From NCBI GenBank assembly GCA_946627575.1, contig CAMOVS010000049.1, positions 1-7,707 of the forward strand: a DNA stretch of 7,707 nt. Reading direction: 5' to 3'. Origin of the DNA: an uncultured Lachnospiraceae bacterium. Its GTDB lineage: Bacteria > Bacillota > Clostridia > Lachnospirales > Lachnospiraceae. Position 1 is the stretch's first letter. Every line of letters starts with the position of its first letter. The notes beneath the pieces were generated by a model. It searched no databases. It was not told where the DNA came from and saw only the letters and a program-made list of their open reading frames with translations. The translations under genes were made by a program, and so were the position numbers. Of the stretch, positions 1-6,475 are shown piece by piece.

Positions 1-1
1 C

Positions 2-2473
2 TATATACGCGGCAGGGGTAATTCCACCTGGACGGAAGAAAAGAGGCCCTACAAGATTCACTTTAAGGAGGCACAGAATCTTTTCGGAATGGGGGCCGGC
101 AAAGACTGGGCCATGATGGCACATGCCATGGATCCGACGCTGGTCAGAAACCGTCTCACCCTCTGGATCGGCAGTCAGATAGGCCTTCCCTATACACCGC
201 AGATGATTCCGGTGGATGTGATCATGATCGGTCTGCAAAAGGATGAGAATGGAGACGAGCAGGAGGTCAGCCGGGATTATCTGGGAAGCTACTGTCTCAG
301 TGAGACCGTTGAGATAGGGGATTCCCGGGTTGAGATTGACGCCCTGAAGAAAAAAGATGAAAGCGAACCGGCTATTACCGGCGGCTATCTGATGGCGATC
401 TACTGCAGCGCTCAGGATGAGAACAAAGTGCCGGTGGCCTCTCATTTTACCACGCCCTCCGGTCTTGAGATCACGAATAAGGATCCGGAGTTCGACGGAG
501 AGGACTTGTCTGCCGGCAGACAGGCCCAGCGTGACTATATCCACAACTATATGAATCAGCTGGATCGGCTGATTATGGAATCGGAGGAGATCACTCCGGA
601 TATCCATGAGCAGATTGGCCAGCTGATGGACTTCCGGTCTCTGGCAGATTATTGGTGGATCCAGGAGTTCTCCTTTAATACGGATGCCTATGGCACGGGA
701 AGCACCTATATGTACAAGGCTCGGAACGGAAAGCTGTATTGGGGGCCCCTGTGGGACTTTGACCTTGCCTGGTCTGTAGGATTGGATACGGAAGAAGGTT
801 ATGTTAAGGGGTTCAATAATACAGAGTTATCCTGGGCGGACCAGCTAAGGGAGAAGGATCCGGAATTCGTCGCTCTTCTTAAGGAGCGGTGGAGTGATGA
901 AAATGGTGTCCGGAATGCCCTTTGCAGGATCACGGAAAACAGCAGGGAGGGTATCCTGAACCGTTACCGTGATGAAGTTGCGGCTTCCCGGGCTGCGAAT
1001 GAAGAAAGGTGGCCCCAGAATTATGATGAGTATGCCTACAAGGATTATGGCCAGACCATCGAAAAGTACAGATACTGGATCGACAAGCGAATAGCCTGGA
1101 TCGATGAGAACCTGGACCAGCTGGGATCTGTATACTATACGGTGACTTATGAGACAGACGATGGTCAAGTGTTCCGAACGGAAACTGTCCGGGAAACGAA
1201 TGAAATGGGTAAAGGCCCGGATGGCCCGGAAAAGGAAGGATACCTTTTCATGGGGTGGAAAGACAAGCTAACAGGACAGGATCATGAATTAACACGTGTC
1301 ACGGAGGACAAAACCTTTATCCCTTATTACAAGAAAGAAAGTGAGGCTATCGCTCCTAAGGGTCTGTTTCTGCCTTGTTATGAGGATTGGTATTCTTATG
1401 GCCGGGACGATGGGGAGCCGGAGTACTACGACCTGGGAGATCCGGTTGTAATTCCGGATAACGCAGATGTCGGCAGAATCATCTGGACAACATCCAATGA
1501 GAATATTCTGTACTTTGATGCAGAGGGGGCCCCGCAGATCAAAGGGACAGGAGATGTTGATGTGACTGCAAGGACCAGAAACGGACTAAGCAAAACGATG
1601 CGCGTCCATGTCTATGATCCCAGGCAGGAAGGGATGGAAATGGTCCTTCCGGAGAGTGTGAGCCCTGAACAGTCTTCTTACACCATCCGTAAAGGCGAGA
1701 CCATACAGGTGCTGATGAAGGTTCTGCCGGAAGGGAAGCCTGTGCCAAACCTGTATTATTCTTATGAGTTTGATGACGAAAAGATTGATATTAATTCGAG
1801 CTGTAATCTTATTAGCGGCGTGAAAGCGGGAAAGACCACCGTCAAGGTCACGGCTGCTGATATGGATGAAAGCTTTAGCCTGACCACATCTTTTCAGGTT
1901 ATTGTAACGGATGAAACCGGGCCGGTGGATATCAGTCATGACAAAGTGAGCCTGTCAAGTAAAACCTTAACCTATAACGGCAAGGTATTAAGACCGCGAA
2001 TACGGACCGTTGGCGGCCGTGTGCTCACGGAAGGCAAGGATTATTCTATCAAATGGTCCAACAAGTCCTCGAAAAAAATCGGAACCTATACCTTAACTCT
2101 TACCGGAAAAGGGAATTATACCGGGAAAGTCAAGGCTTCCTATAAGATTCTCCCGAGGGGGACCAGGATCAGCAAATGGAAGAAAGGCCGCAAAGCCGTG
2201 GTCGTACGGTGGAAGAGGCAGTCAAAGAAAATGCCTTCCTCCCGCATTGTGGGATATCAGATCCAGCTGGCAACCGATAAAGAGTTCAGCAAAAACAAAA
2301 AGAGCCTGAAGGTCAAAGGCTTCAAACGAACGAAAAAGAAGATTAGCGGACTGAAGAGTAATAAGAAATACTATGTCCGTATCCGCACCTACCTTTATAT
2401 AAAGGGACGGGCCTATGCCAGACGGGCCTATGCCAGCAAGTGGTCCCCGGTCATAAAGGTAAAAACCAGATGA
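2..2473 (+). CDS. CotH kinase family secreted/surface protein with Ig-like and FN3 domains (5'-partial)
   Basis: The frame is open from the first bases of the window, so the N-terminus and any signal peptide lie outside. The first in-frame ATG (89) is internal: the preceding codons read IRGRGNSTW and PYKIHF, which are conserved CotH-family motifs continuing into LFGMGAGKDW and DPTLVRN. Numbering from that ATG, GPLWDFDLAW (D223, D225) is the typical CotH metal/active-site motif, and the kinase-like domain ends near residue 345. Then follow a Listeria-Bacteroides-type repeat (about 347-415, ending GYLFMGWK and YYKKE), two Big2-like Ig segments (about 420-510 and 510-612, the second with GVKAGKTTVKVTA), a YNGK...GNYTGKVKASYKI module (about 613-690), and a very Lys/Arg-rich fibronectin type III-like C-terminus (about 690-794). 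CotH in Bacillus phosphorylates spore-coat proteins. Here the trailing repeats suggest an exported, envelope-associated protein, and its substrate is unknown. No membrane anchor or sortase motif is visible at the C-terminus. It is convergent with the next gene, with a 3-base gap. Confidence 0.9.
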   Translation, partial: YIRGRGNSTWTEEKRPYKIHFKEAQNLFGMGAGKDWAMMAHAMDPTLVRNRLTLWIGSQIGLPYTPQMIPVDVIMIGLQKDENGDEQEVSRDYLGSYCLSETVEIGDSRVEIDALKKKDESEPAITGGYLMAIYCSAQDENKVPVASHFTTPSGLEITNKDPEFDGEDLSAGRQAQRDYIHNYMNQLDRLIMESEEITPDIHEQIGQLMDFRSLADYWWIQEFSFNTDAYGTGSTYMYKARNGKLYWGPLWDFDLAWSVGLDTEEGYVKGFNNTELSWADQLREKDPEFVALLKERWSDENGVRNALCRITENSREGILNRYRDEVAASRAANEERWPQNYDEYAYKDYGQTIEKYRYWIDKRIAWIDENLDQLGSVYYTVTYETDDGQVFRTETVRETNEMGKGPDGPEKEGYLFMGWKDKLTGQDHELTRVTEDKTFIPYYKKESEAIAPKGLFLPCYEDWYSYGRDDGEPEYYDLGDPVVIPDNADVGRIIWTTSNENILYFDAEGAPQIKGTGDVDVTARTRNGLSKTMRVHVYDPRQEGMEMVLPESVSPEQSSYTIRKGETIQVLMKVLPEGKPVPNLYYSYEFDDEKIDINSSCNLISGVKAGKTTVKVTAADMDESFSLTTSFQVIVTDETGPVDISHDKVSLSSKTLTYNGKVLRPRIRTVGGRVLTEGKDYSIKWSNKSSKKIGTYTLTLTGKGNYTGKVKASYKILPRGTRISKWKKGRKAVVVRWKRQSKKMPSSRIVGYQIQLATDKEFSKNKKSLKVKGFKRTKKKISGLKSNKKYYVRIRTYLYIKGRAYARRAYASKWSPVIKVKTR

Positions 2474-2476
2474 CGG

Positions 2477-3019
2477 CTATTGGATATACACGATGGAAGT
2501 ACGACGGAAAGCCGAAACGATCCGCAGGATTCCGGAATATAAGAGGCCTGCGCCGTAGAGGAAAGAGAAGATAGAGCCTGCCTTGCCTATTATGACGAAG
2601 AGGCCTGCCAGGAAAGCAAGTGCCAGATTGGTCAGGCCCATGGTCATTTTTAAGCGCCAGGATTGGGCGCCGACCTGTCGGGCCTCATTCGCTCTTAACA
2701 CGTCTACGAGACCATAGAATGCATAGGTTCCCAGAAGGTAAACCATCATGACCCTCCTGGGGGAATTATTGAGAGACAGGGACACCATCCCTGCGTCAAG
2801 GGCTATGATTCCGATAAAAAGCATGATCTTGCCCCCGACCATGTGCCTGGCCATGCTTATATAATATATAAGCAGGCGAAGGCCGGTCAGGGTCATAGTC
2901 AGGCCTATAATAATTATGGCAAATGAGTATCCGGACTCCGGGATGACAAAGATTACTATGCCGATGATAATCAGCATCATTCCGGTCAGTATATTGCCTA
3001 TGCGCTGGATCTTCGTCAT
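2477..3019 (-). CDS. HdeD/DUF308-like six-helix membrane protein
   Basis: A 180-residue, very hydrophobic protein with about six predicted membrane helices (roughly residues 9-27, 31-53, 63-82, 90-108, 123-144, 148-170) in three hairpin-like pairs. Short polar loops and Gly-rich helices (IGNILTGMMLIIIGIVIF) are the pattern of the HdeD/DUF308 family. E. coli HdeD is linked to acid resistance, but most family members have no known role, so no function is assigned. The start is ATG at 3019-3017. A good Shine-Dalgarno, AAAGGA (complement of 3027-3032), lies inside the last codons of the upstream gene, whose stop is only 4 bases away, so translation is probably coupled. It is the last gene of a minus-strand three-gene cluster. 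No hairpin plus T-run follows its stop, and transcription would run into the 3' end of the convergent CotH gene. Confidence 0.8.
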   Translation of the reverse strand: MTKIQRIGNILTGMMLIIIGIVIFVIPESGYSFAIIIIGLTMTLTGLRLLIYYISMARHMVGGKIMLFIGIIALDAGMVSLSLNNSPRRVMMVYLLGTYAFYGLVDVLRANEARQVGAQSWRLKMTMGLTNLALAFLAGLFVIIGKAGSIFSFLYGAGLLYSGILRIVSAFRRTSIVYIQ

Positions 3020-3023
3020 GATG

Positions 3024-4196
3024 TTATCCTTTCGTCGTCATTTTCATTTTCTCGATTTGTTTTTCTGCCAGCTTTCGAAAGTCCTTTAGCCCTTTGAATC
3101 CTACTTTGGCATAATTTAAGGAAAAACCGGCCAGCAGGCTGCCGGAGAGAAAGATCTTTTTTGAGACCATACTCTTCTGGGCCAGAGCAGCCAGAAAGAA
3201 TCTGCCTAAGAATGTATCGTCCTTACGGTCTTTTTCGGCCTCGGCGTATTCCTGCAGATACTGGTCCGGATCAAAGTCAGGAATCTCCATCCCGGATAAA
3301 TCCTCGCCAAAAGCCTTCCAGTCCTCGCAGGCATTTAGCTGCCTTTTTTCAAGTATGTCGTGGATTCTGTTTTCGTACGGTTTTACCGCTTCGGTGTCAT
3401 AGATCTCCTTTTCAAATACGGAACCGGTTCTAAGGGACTTCATGGCATAGATCATCTGACAGAAGGCATGGTAGTAGTCAGAAGGATTGTCCTTGATGAT
3501 TTCGGCATAGCCGCCCCAGGCAGGAAGGTATTTGTATCTCATGAAGCTATAGTCCGGCAGATGACCGGCCCTTCCATGCCCCAGGTTCATGATGGAATTC
3601 TCGGAGTATTGATACAGGCTGTTGATATAGATTCCATGATCGATGTCGTCAGTTCCCATGGGATTATGTTTGAAGGTGATGGGCCGCTCGCGATAACCTT
3701 CTCCTTCCGGCAGCAATTCATAAAAATAATTGGTGGTATTGTTGATCACCAGGGAAGGAGTGCCGGCAAAGTATCGGTGAGCCCAGGTGTCCGCAAGCAC
3801 ATGCATGGCCAGGCCTGCTGCCTGCAGGCTCTTTCCTCTTGCCAGCTCCACTGTGTCCACAAGAAGGTCCCCATTGACATCACAGATCAGTCGGTATTTA
3901 TTCCGATATCTCCTGCCGCTTTTCTTTTCTGCAGAAAGGTCATAGGGAAGAAAATGAAATGAAGACCATATCCTTGTTATATCCTGCAGACCGATGATGT
4001 TGGTGGTAACCTCCATCAGTTCAAGCTTCAGCTGGGTTGTTGCGGCCTGCTCCGGCCCTTTGATTCTGGAGAGAAGTGTCCTCGAGCACAGGTCCACAAA
4101 CTGGGCGCTGTAGGCAATAGTCAGACTTTCCTCATGAGGGTAACCGGATAGACATGCGGCGCAATAAGTGGCATAATAATGAAAATCTTTTTGCAT
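3024..4196 (-). CDS. DUF6765-like protein, possible metal-dependent hydrolase fold
   Basis: A soluble-looking 390-residue protein that I recognise, from memory of the family, as DUF6765-like: it opens with QKDFHYYATYCAA and has IAYSAQFVD near residue 28. No signal peptide or membrane helix is evident, so it is probably cytoplasmic. Visible His/Asp clusters are H6 (DFHYY), H81 (HFLP), H132/D136/H140 (HVLADTWAH), and H207/H212/D215 (HGRAGHLPD). The H-x3-D-x3-H helix resembles metal-ligand helices of zinc-dependent phospholipase C/S1-P1 nuclease folds. That link is inference, and no activity is established. The ATG at 4196 is preceded by a GAAGGA ribosome site (complement of 4205-4210). It sits 25 bases after the stop of the upstream membrane-protein gene and 4 bases before the downstream one, so it probably works with two membrane partners. 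Confidence 0.75.
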   Translation of the reverse strand: MQKDFHYYATYCAACLSGYPHEESLTIAYSAQFVDLCSRTLLSRIKGPEQAATTQLKLELMEVTTNIIGLQDITRIWSSFHFLPYDLSAEKKSGRRYRNKYRLICDVNGDLLVDTVELARGKSLQAAGLAMHVLADTWAHRYFAGTPSLVINNTTNYFYELLPEGEGYRERPITFKHNPMGTDDIDHGIYINSLYQYSENSIMNLGHGRAGHLPDYSFMRYKYLPAWGGYAEIIKDNPSDYYHAFCQMIYAMKSLRTGSVFEKEIYDTEAVKPYENRIHDILEKRQLNACEDWKAFGEDLSGMEIPDFDPDQYLQEYAEAEKDRKDDTFLGRFFLAALAQKSMVSKKIFLSGSLLAGFSLNYAKVGFKGLKDFRKLAEKQIEKMKMTTKG

Positions 4197-4221
4197 ACTG
4201 ATATTCCTTCAGAACTATGAA

Positions 4222-4758
4222 TTAATTGATCCTGCTTAACTTTTTTCTCAGCCTTCTCACCCGGATTCCTGCTATGATCATATCGGCTAAAGTTATGATA
4301 GAGGTAAGGTCTATTACAATGTAAACAAGTTTGTCAAACAGGGATACATCTTCGCTGGAAGATATAAAAAGTGCTAAGGCATAGGAGATAAACGACAGGA
4401 TATAAATAATACATAAAACGGATGCCGCAACCAGATAAAGAATGCTTTTGTTTTTGCCCTTCCCCACGGCCATAGCGGATCGACCGATATATAAACGAAA
4501 TCCCATTTCAACCGACAGGATGAGCAGAGAGGCAAATAGGAATAGGATGCCGGCTTTAAAGTCTGTGATGCTTTCTCTGTATGCAGGATCCAGAGTGCTC
4601 ATAAACTCGTCAAAGGCGGATTGAAGCATAGAAGAATCCAGCATGTATTCGATCGCTGCCCGGATCATGCTCCAAAATCCAAAGAGAATTACGCCCAGTC
4701 CTATGATGGTCAGGGTATGCTCCTGTCGTCTCAGGGTGATTTTTATCTGTTCTTCCAT
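4222..4758 (-). CDS. Four-helix membrane protein, unknown function
   Basis: I do not recognise this 178-residue protein. It has a short charged N-terminus (KITLRRQEH) and four likely membrane helices at about residues 15-36, 66-88, 106-132 and 143-163. A polar, probably extracytoplasmic loop of about 30 residues lies between helices 1 and 2, and the tail is strongly basic (RVRRLRKKLSR), which should be cytoplasmic. No catalytic motif is visible. The ATG at 4758 has an AGGAGA-type ribosome site (complement of 4764-4768) at good spacing. It is the first gene of the minus-strand cluster with the DUF6765-like and HdeD-like genes. Its AT-rich upstream region (about 4820-4860) is the likely promoter region of the operon. 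Confidence 0.75.
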   Translation of the reverse strand: MEEQIKITLRRQEHTLTIIGLGVILFGFWSMIRAAIEYMLDSSMLQSAFDEFMSTLDPAYRESITDFKAGILFLFASLLILSVEMGFRLYIGRSAMAVGKGKNKSILYLVAASVLCIIYILSFISYALALFISSSEDVSLFDKLVYIVIDLTSIITLADMIIAGIRVRRLRKKLSRIN

Positions 4759-4826
4759 AGCGTCTCCTATATACGATGCCGGATCTTTCGTTAACAGGGC
4801 AAGAATGTTTTCCTTGAACAGATTTT

Positions 4827-4856
4827 ACCATATTTTTTATCATAGATGTGTCACAA
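4827..4856 (-). promoter_or_regulatory. Candidate promoter of the minus-strand three-gene operon
   Basis: On the minus strand, TTGTGA (complement of 4851-4856) and TATGGT (complement of 4827-4832) are separated by 18 bases in an AT-rich stretch, about 70 bases before the first start codon. The match to sigma-A consensus is mediocre and other hexamer pairings nearby are possible (a TATGAT and a TAAAAT also occur). The location is therefore better supported than the exact elements. Confidence 0.3.
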
Positions 4857-4886
4857 TTATTATTTGTAAATCATTTTCAGATAGAA

Positions 4887-5135
4887 AAAGATTATTTTGT
4901 GGTCACAACGAATGTCGATCATCAGTTCCAGCTGGCAGGGTTTGACGACATAGTGACAGGCAGTGTGAACGCCGTGCGAGATATGGGAGTGGTTTTTGAT
5001 CCCTTGGTACGGGATAAAGACCTTGCCTATGATTTTGACAATGCTATGATGCTCCAGAGTATTGCTGCGGAGATAAGATATGATCTTTCTCTGGGAATGA
5101 ATGACACGTTGATACGATTGTCAAGAAGAACGTAA
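4887..5135 (+). pseudogene. Sir2-family deacetylase fragment fused in frame to an unrecognised fragment
   Basis: The frame reads KDYFVVTTNVDHQFQLAGFD (4887-4946), which matches the Rossmann-fold TTNVDHxFQ segment of bacterial Sir2-family NAD-dependent deacetylases. Everything normally before it (the GAGIS NAD-binding loop) and after it (the zinc-binding Cys pairs) is missing. Immediately after, in the same frame, comes about 60 residues (4947-5135) that do not look like Sir2, including VVFDPLVRDKDLAYDF and AEIRYDLSLGMNDT. I do not recognise this piece. No start codon with a ribosome site precedes the frame: the only upstream option is a GTG at 4848 inside AT-rich non-coding DNA. It is most simply a remnant left by deletion and joining of two old genes. 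A short functional protein is less likely. Confidence 0.5.
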
Positions 5136-5203
5136 GACTTTTAAACATCCTGCAGAAAAGGTATGAGCAGGAAGGAAAAGGGTCTGACAGCTGCCGGAAA
5201 GAT
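5136..5203. other. Non-coding spacer between the gene remnant and lysR-type 3' end
   Basis: No convincing gene, hairpin-plus-T-run terminator, or repeat is visible. A short plus-strand ORF starting at the ATG at 5163 runs into the antisense strand of the LysR gene and has no recognisable content. Together with the remnant and the promoter region to its left it makes up the 445-base stretch (4759-5203) without an intact gene. Confidence 0.4.
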
Positions 5204-6088
5204 CTATATCGATGGTTTAAAGGATGCCTGTAATTGTTGGAGAAATCTTTCTGCTATAGGAGTGAAAGTCTGATAGCGGTTCCAGGCAATATAGAGTTTG
5301 GTTTCTACTTTCGGCGTCAGGGGGCGGAAGGCAAGATCGCTTTTATCAGAGGTATCAATCAGGTGATCAAAAGTGAGAAGATATCCGAGCCCTTCCTTTG
5401 TGAAGATCGAACCGTTGTATGACAGACGGAAGGATCCTTCCAGCTTCATTTCAGAAAAAGATGCCCCTGCCCATTCCTTAATCTCATGATTCCATGCCTG
5501 TTCAGAACAGAAAAGCGGCAGTCCGGAAATGTCTTTTGCCCGGACTGCTTTTTTCTTTGCCAGGGGATCATTCTTTGGCATGACAAGCCCCCACCTATCA
5601 CTTTCCGGAAATTCGATGTGTTCATATTTGCGGCTGTCCGGATATTCTGCCAGAACCAGGAAATCCAGCAGTCCTTTGTCCAGCTTGTCAGCAATCTGCT
5701 CTGTATCGCCGCTTGTGATGTGATAATGCAGATTGGGATATCGCCGTTTGAAATCTTTTATGGCTTTTGCAAGGTATTTGATTTGGTAAGACTCCGCAAG
5801 CCCCAGGTAGAGTTCTCCGCCGGTGATGTCATCAAGGGATACGAATTCCTGCTCAATTTTATCCGCCATGCTGACCAGATCTTCAGCACGATTTCTTAGG
5901 AGCATTCCCTCATCCGTAAGACGGATACTGAAGCTGTGGCGGGTAAAAAGTTTCTTTCCCAGTTCATTTTCCAGAGATTTCAGCTGCTTTGAAAGAGTGG
6001 GTTGTGTCACATGCAGAAATTCCGCAGCACGGGTCATGTTTTCTTCCCTGGCAACGGCAAGGAAGTATCTGAGGGTTCTTATTTCCAT
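5204..6088 (-). CDS. LysR-family transcriptional regulator
   Basis: 294 residues, the usual LysR length. The N-terminal winged helix-turn-helix is intact: RTLRYFLAVAREENMTRAAEFLH, then VTQPTLSKQLKSLENELGKKLFTR (HTH about residues 18-37, wing to about 60), with LTDEG leading into the linker helix (about 62-88). Residues about 90-294 form the periplasmic-binding-protein-like effector domain: LYLGLAESY opens it and LDFLVLAEYP is the usual internal strand. The effector cannot be read from sequence. The ATG at 6088 has an AAAGGAG ribosome site (complement of 6096-6102). It is divergently oriented from the small-protein/hydrolase unit starting at 6227, the classic LysR regulator-target layout. It has a near-consensus promoter, with repeat elements in its leader that suggest self-repression. 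No clear terminator follows its TAG stop. Confidence 0.93.
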   Translation of the reverse strand: MEIRTLRYFLAVAREENMTRAAEFLHVTQPTLSKQLKSLENELGKKLFTRHSFSIRLTDEGMLLRNRAEDLVSMADKIEQEFVSLDDITGGELYLGLAESYQIKYLAKAIKDFKRRYPNLHYHITSGDTEQIADKLDKGLLDFLVLAEYPDSRKYEHIEFPESDRWGLVMPKNDPLAKKKAVRAKDISGLPLFCSEQAWNHEIKEWAGASFSEMKLEGSFRLSYNGSIFTKEGLGYLLTFDHLIDTSDKSDLAFRPLTPKVETKLYIAWNRYQTFTPIAERFLQQLQASFKPSI

Positions 6089-6112
6089 GAATATGCTCCT
6101 TTCGTATTCTCT

Positions 6113-6146
6113 ATGATATGCATATATGGAATATCATGATATGCAT
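6113..6146. promoter_or_regulatory. Candidate LysR operator: 11-bp direct repeat within palindromes
   Basis: ATGATATGCAT occurs twice, at 6113-6123 and 6136-6146, a 23-bp period (about two helix turns). The first copy sits in the perfect palindrome ATATGCATAT (6116-6125). Between and across the copies lie the perfect palindrome ATATCATGATAT (6131-6142) and the inverted pair TGCATAT/ATATGCA (6119-6125 and 6139-6145). LysR proteins bind as tetramers to two dyads of this kind. Relative to the plus-strand promoter the repeats lie at about -78 to -45. Relative to lysR they touch the -10 and cover the early transcribed region, which fits activation one way and self-repression the other. The assignment to this LysR protein is inference from position. 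Confidence 0.6.
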
Positions 6147-6173
6147 TATAACCATTAGCAAGAATTCTATCAA
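6145..6173 (-). promoter_or_regulatory. Sigma-A promoter of the LysR gene
   Basis: On the minus strand, TTGATA (complement of 6168-6173) is followed after exactly 17 bases by TATAAT (complement of 6145-6150), nearly ideal for the housekeeping sigma factor. Transcription should start near 6138, leaving a leader of about 50 bases that contains one copy of the 11-bp repeat and the AAAGGAG ribosome site. Confidence 0.75.
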
Positions 6174-6184
6174 GCCTTTATGAT
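6155..6184 (+). promoter_or_regulatory. Candidate activator-dependent promoter of the small-protein/hydrolase unit
   Basis: TTAGCA (6155-6160), 18 bases, then TATGAT (6179-6184). The -35 is weak and the spacing slightly long, as expected for a promoter needing an activator. It interleaves with the divergent lysR promoter and lies directly downstream of the repeat elements. The exact hexamers are tentative. Confidence 0.45.
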
Positions 6185-6226
6185 AAGAATCGTAAAGAAA
6201 AAAGGATATGAGACACGAGGAATGCT

Positions 6227-6454
6227 ATGGATTTGGAACAATTGAAGCAAAATCTGTCCGATGCAGGGTGCTGCAGGGAAGCGGCAAAGGACATTATGGA
6301 GATGTGTGAAGCCGGAAATATAGAAGGCGCCCTGCGGACAATGAAGAAAGACCGATGCAGACTCATGAATGAGTTGCATGAGAGCGGAAGGAAGGTCGAT
6401 TGTCTGGACTTTCTGATCCGTAAGACAGAAAAAGAGTTGCAGACAAGCCATTAA
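6227..6454 (+). CDS. Small Cys-rich helical protein resembling a MerR C-terminal region
   Basis: A 75-residue, mostly charged and helical protein with no signal peptide or membrane segment. It contains five cysteines (C15, C16, C27, C44, C59). The first half (LKQNLSDAGCCREAAKDIMEM) looks like a helical bundle. The second half (CRLMNELHESGRKVDCLDFL then IRKTEKEL) has the heptad-like helix and CLDFLIRK ending seen in the dimerisation coil of MerR-type regulators, but no DNA-binding domain is present. I recall similar short proteins encoded beside hydrolases and MerR genes in Clostridia, without a known function. The start is ATG at 6227 with GAGGA five bases upstream. It is the first gene of the unit, 21 bases before the hydrolase, and probably LysR-controlled. 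A role as a small regulatory or sensor partner is speculation. Confidence 0.7.
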   Translation: MDLEQLKQNLSDAGCCREAAKDIMEMCEAGNIEGALRTMKKDRCRLMNELHESGRKVDCLDFLIRKTEKELQTSH

Positions 6455-6475
6455 ACCATTGGGAGGTATCCGATC

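Noticed and set aside
845..1168. 107-residue minus-strand open frame
   Set aside because: Antisense within the CotH-family domain, with no family motif and no upstream signals.
2522..2556. CGCAGG...CCTGCG inverted pair downstream of the CotH stop
   Set aside because: Six-base arms with a loop of about 19 bases and no T-run, inside coding sequence of the opposite gene. Not a credible terminator.
3360..3962. 200-residue plus-strand open frame
   Set aside because: It lies wholly antisense to the DUF6765-like gene, has no recognisable motif and no convincing ribosome site. The minus-strand gene has clear family motifs and operon spacing.
5163..5273. Short plus-strand ORF beginning MSRKEKGLTAAGKIYIDGL
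   Set aside because: The GLTAAGK string faintly recalls a regulator linker, but the ORF is 36 codons, overlaps the 3' end of the LysR gene on the other strand, and matches nothing I can name.
5486..5899. 137-residue plus-strand open frame
   Set aside because: Antisense to the LysR gene, whose HTH and effector-domain motifs are unmistakable. The plus frame is a shadow.
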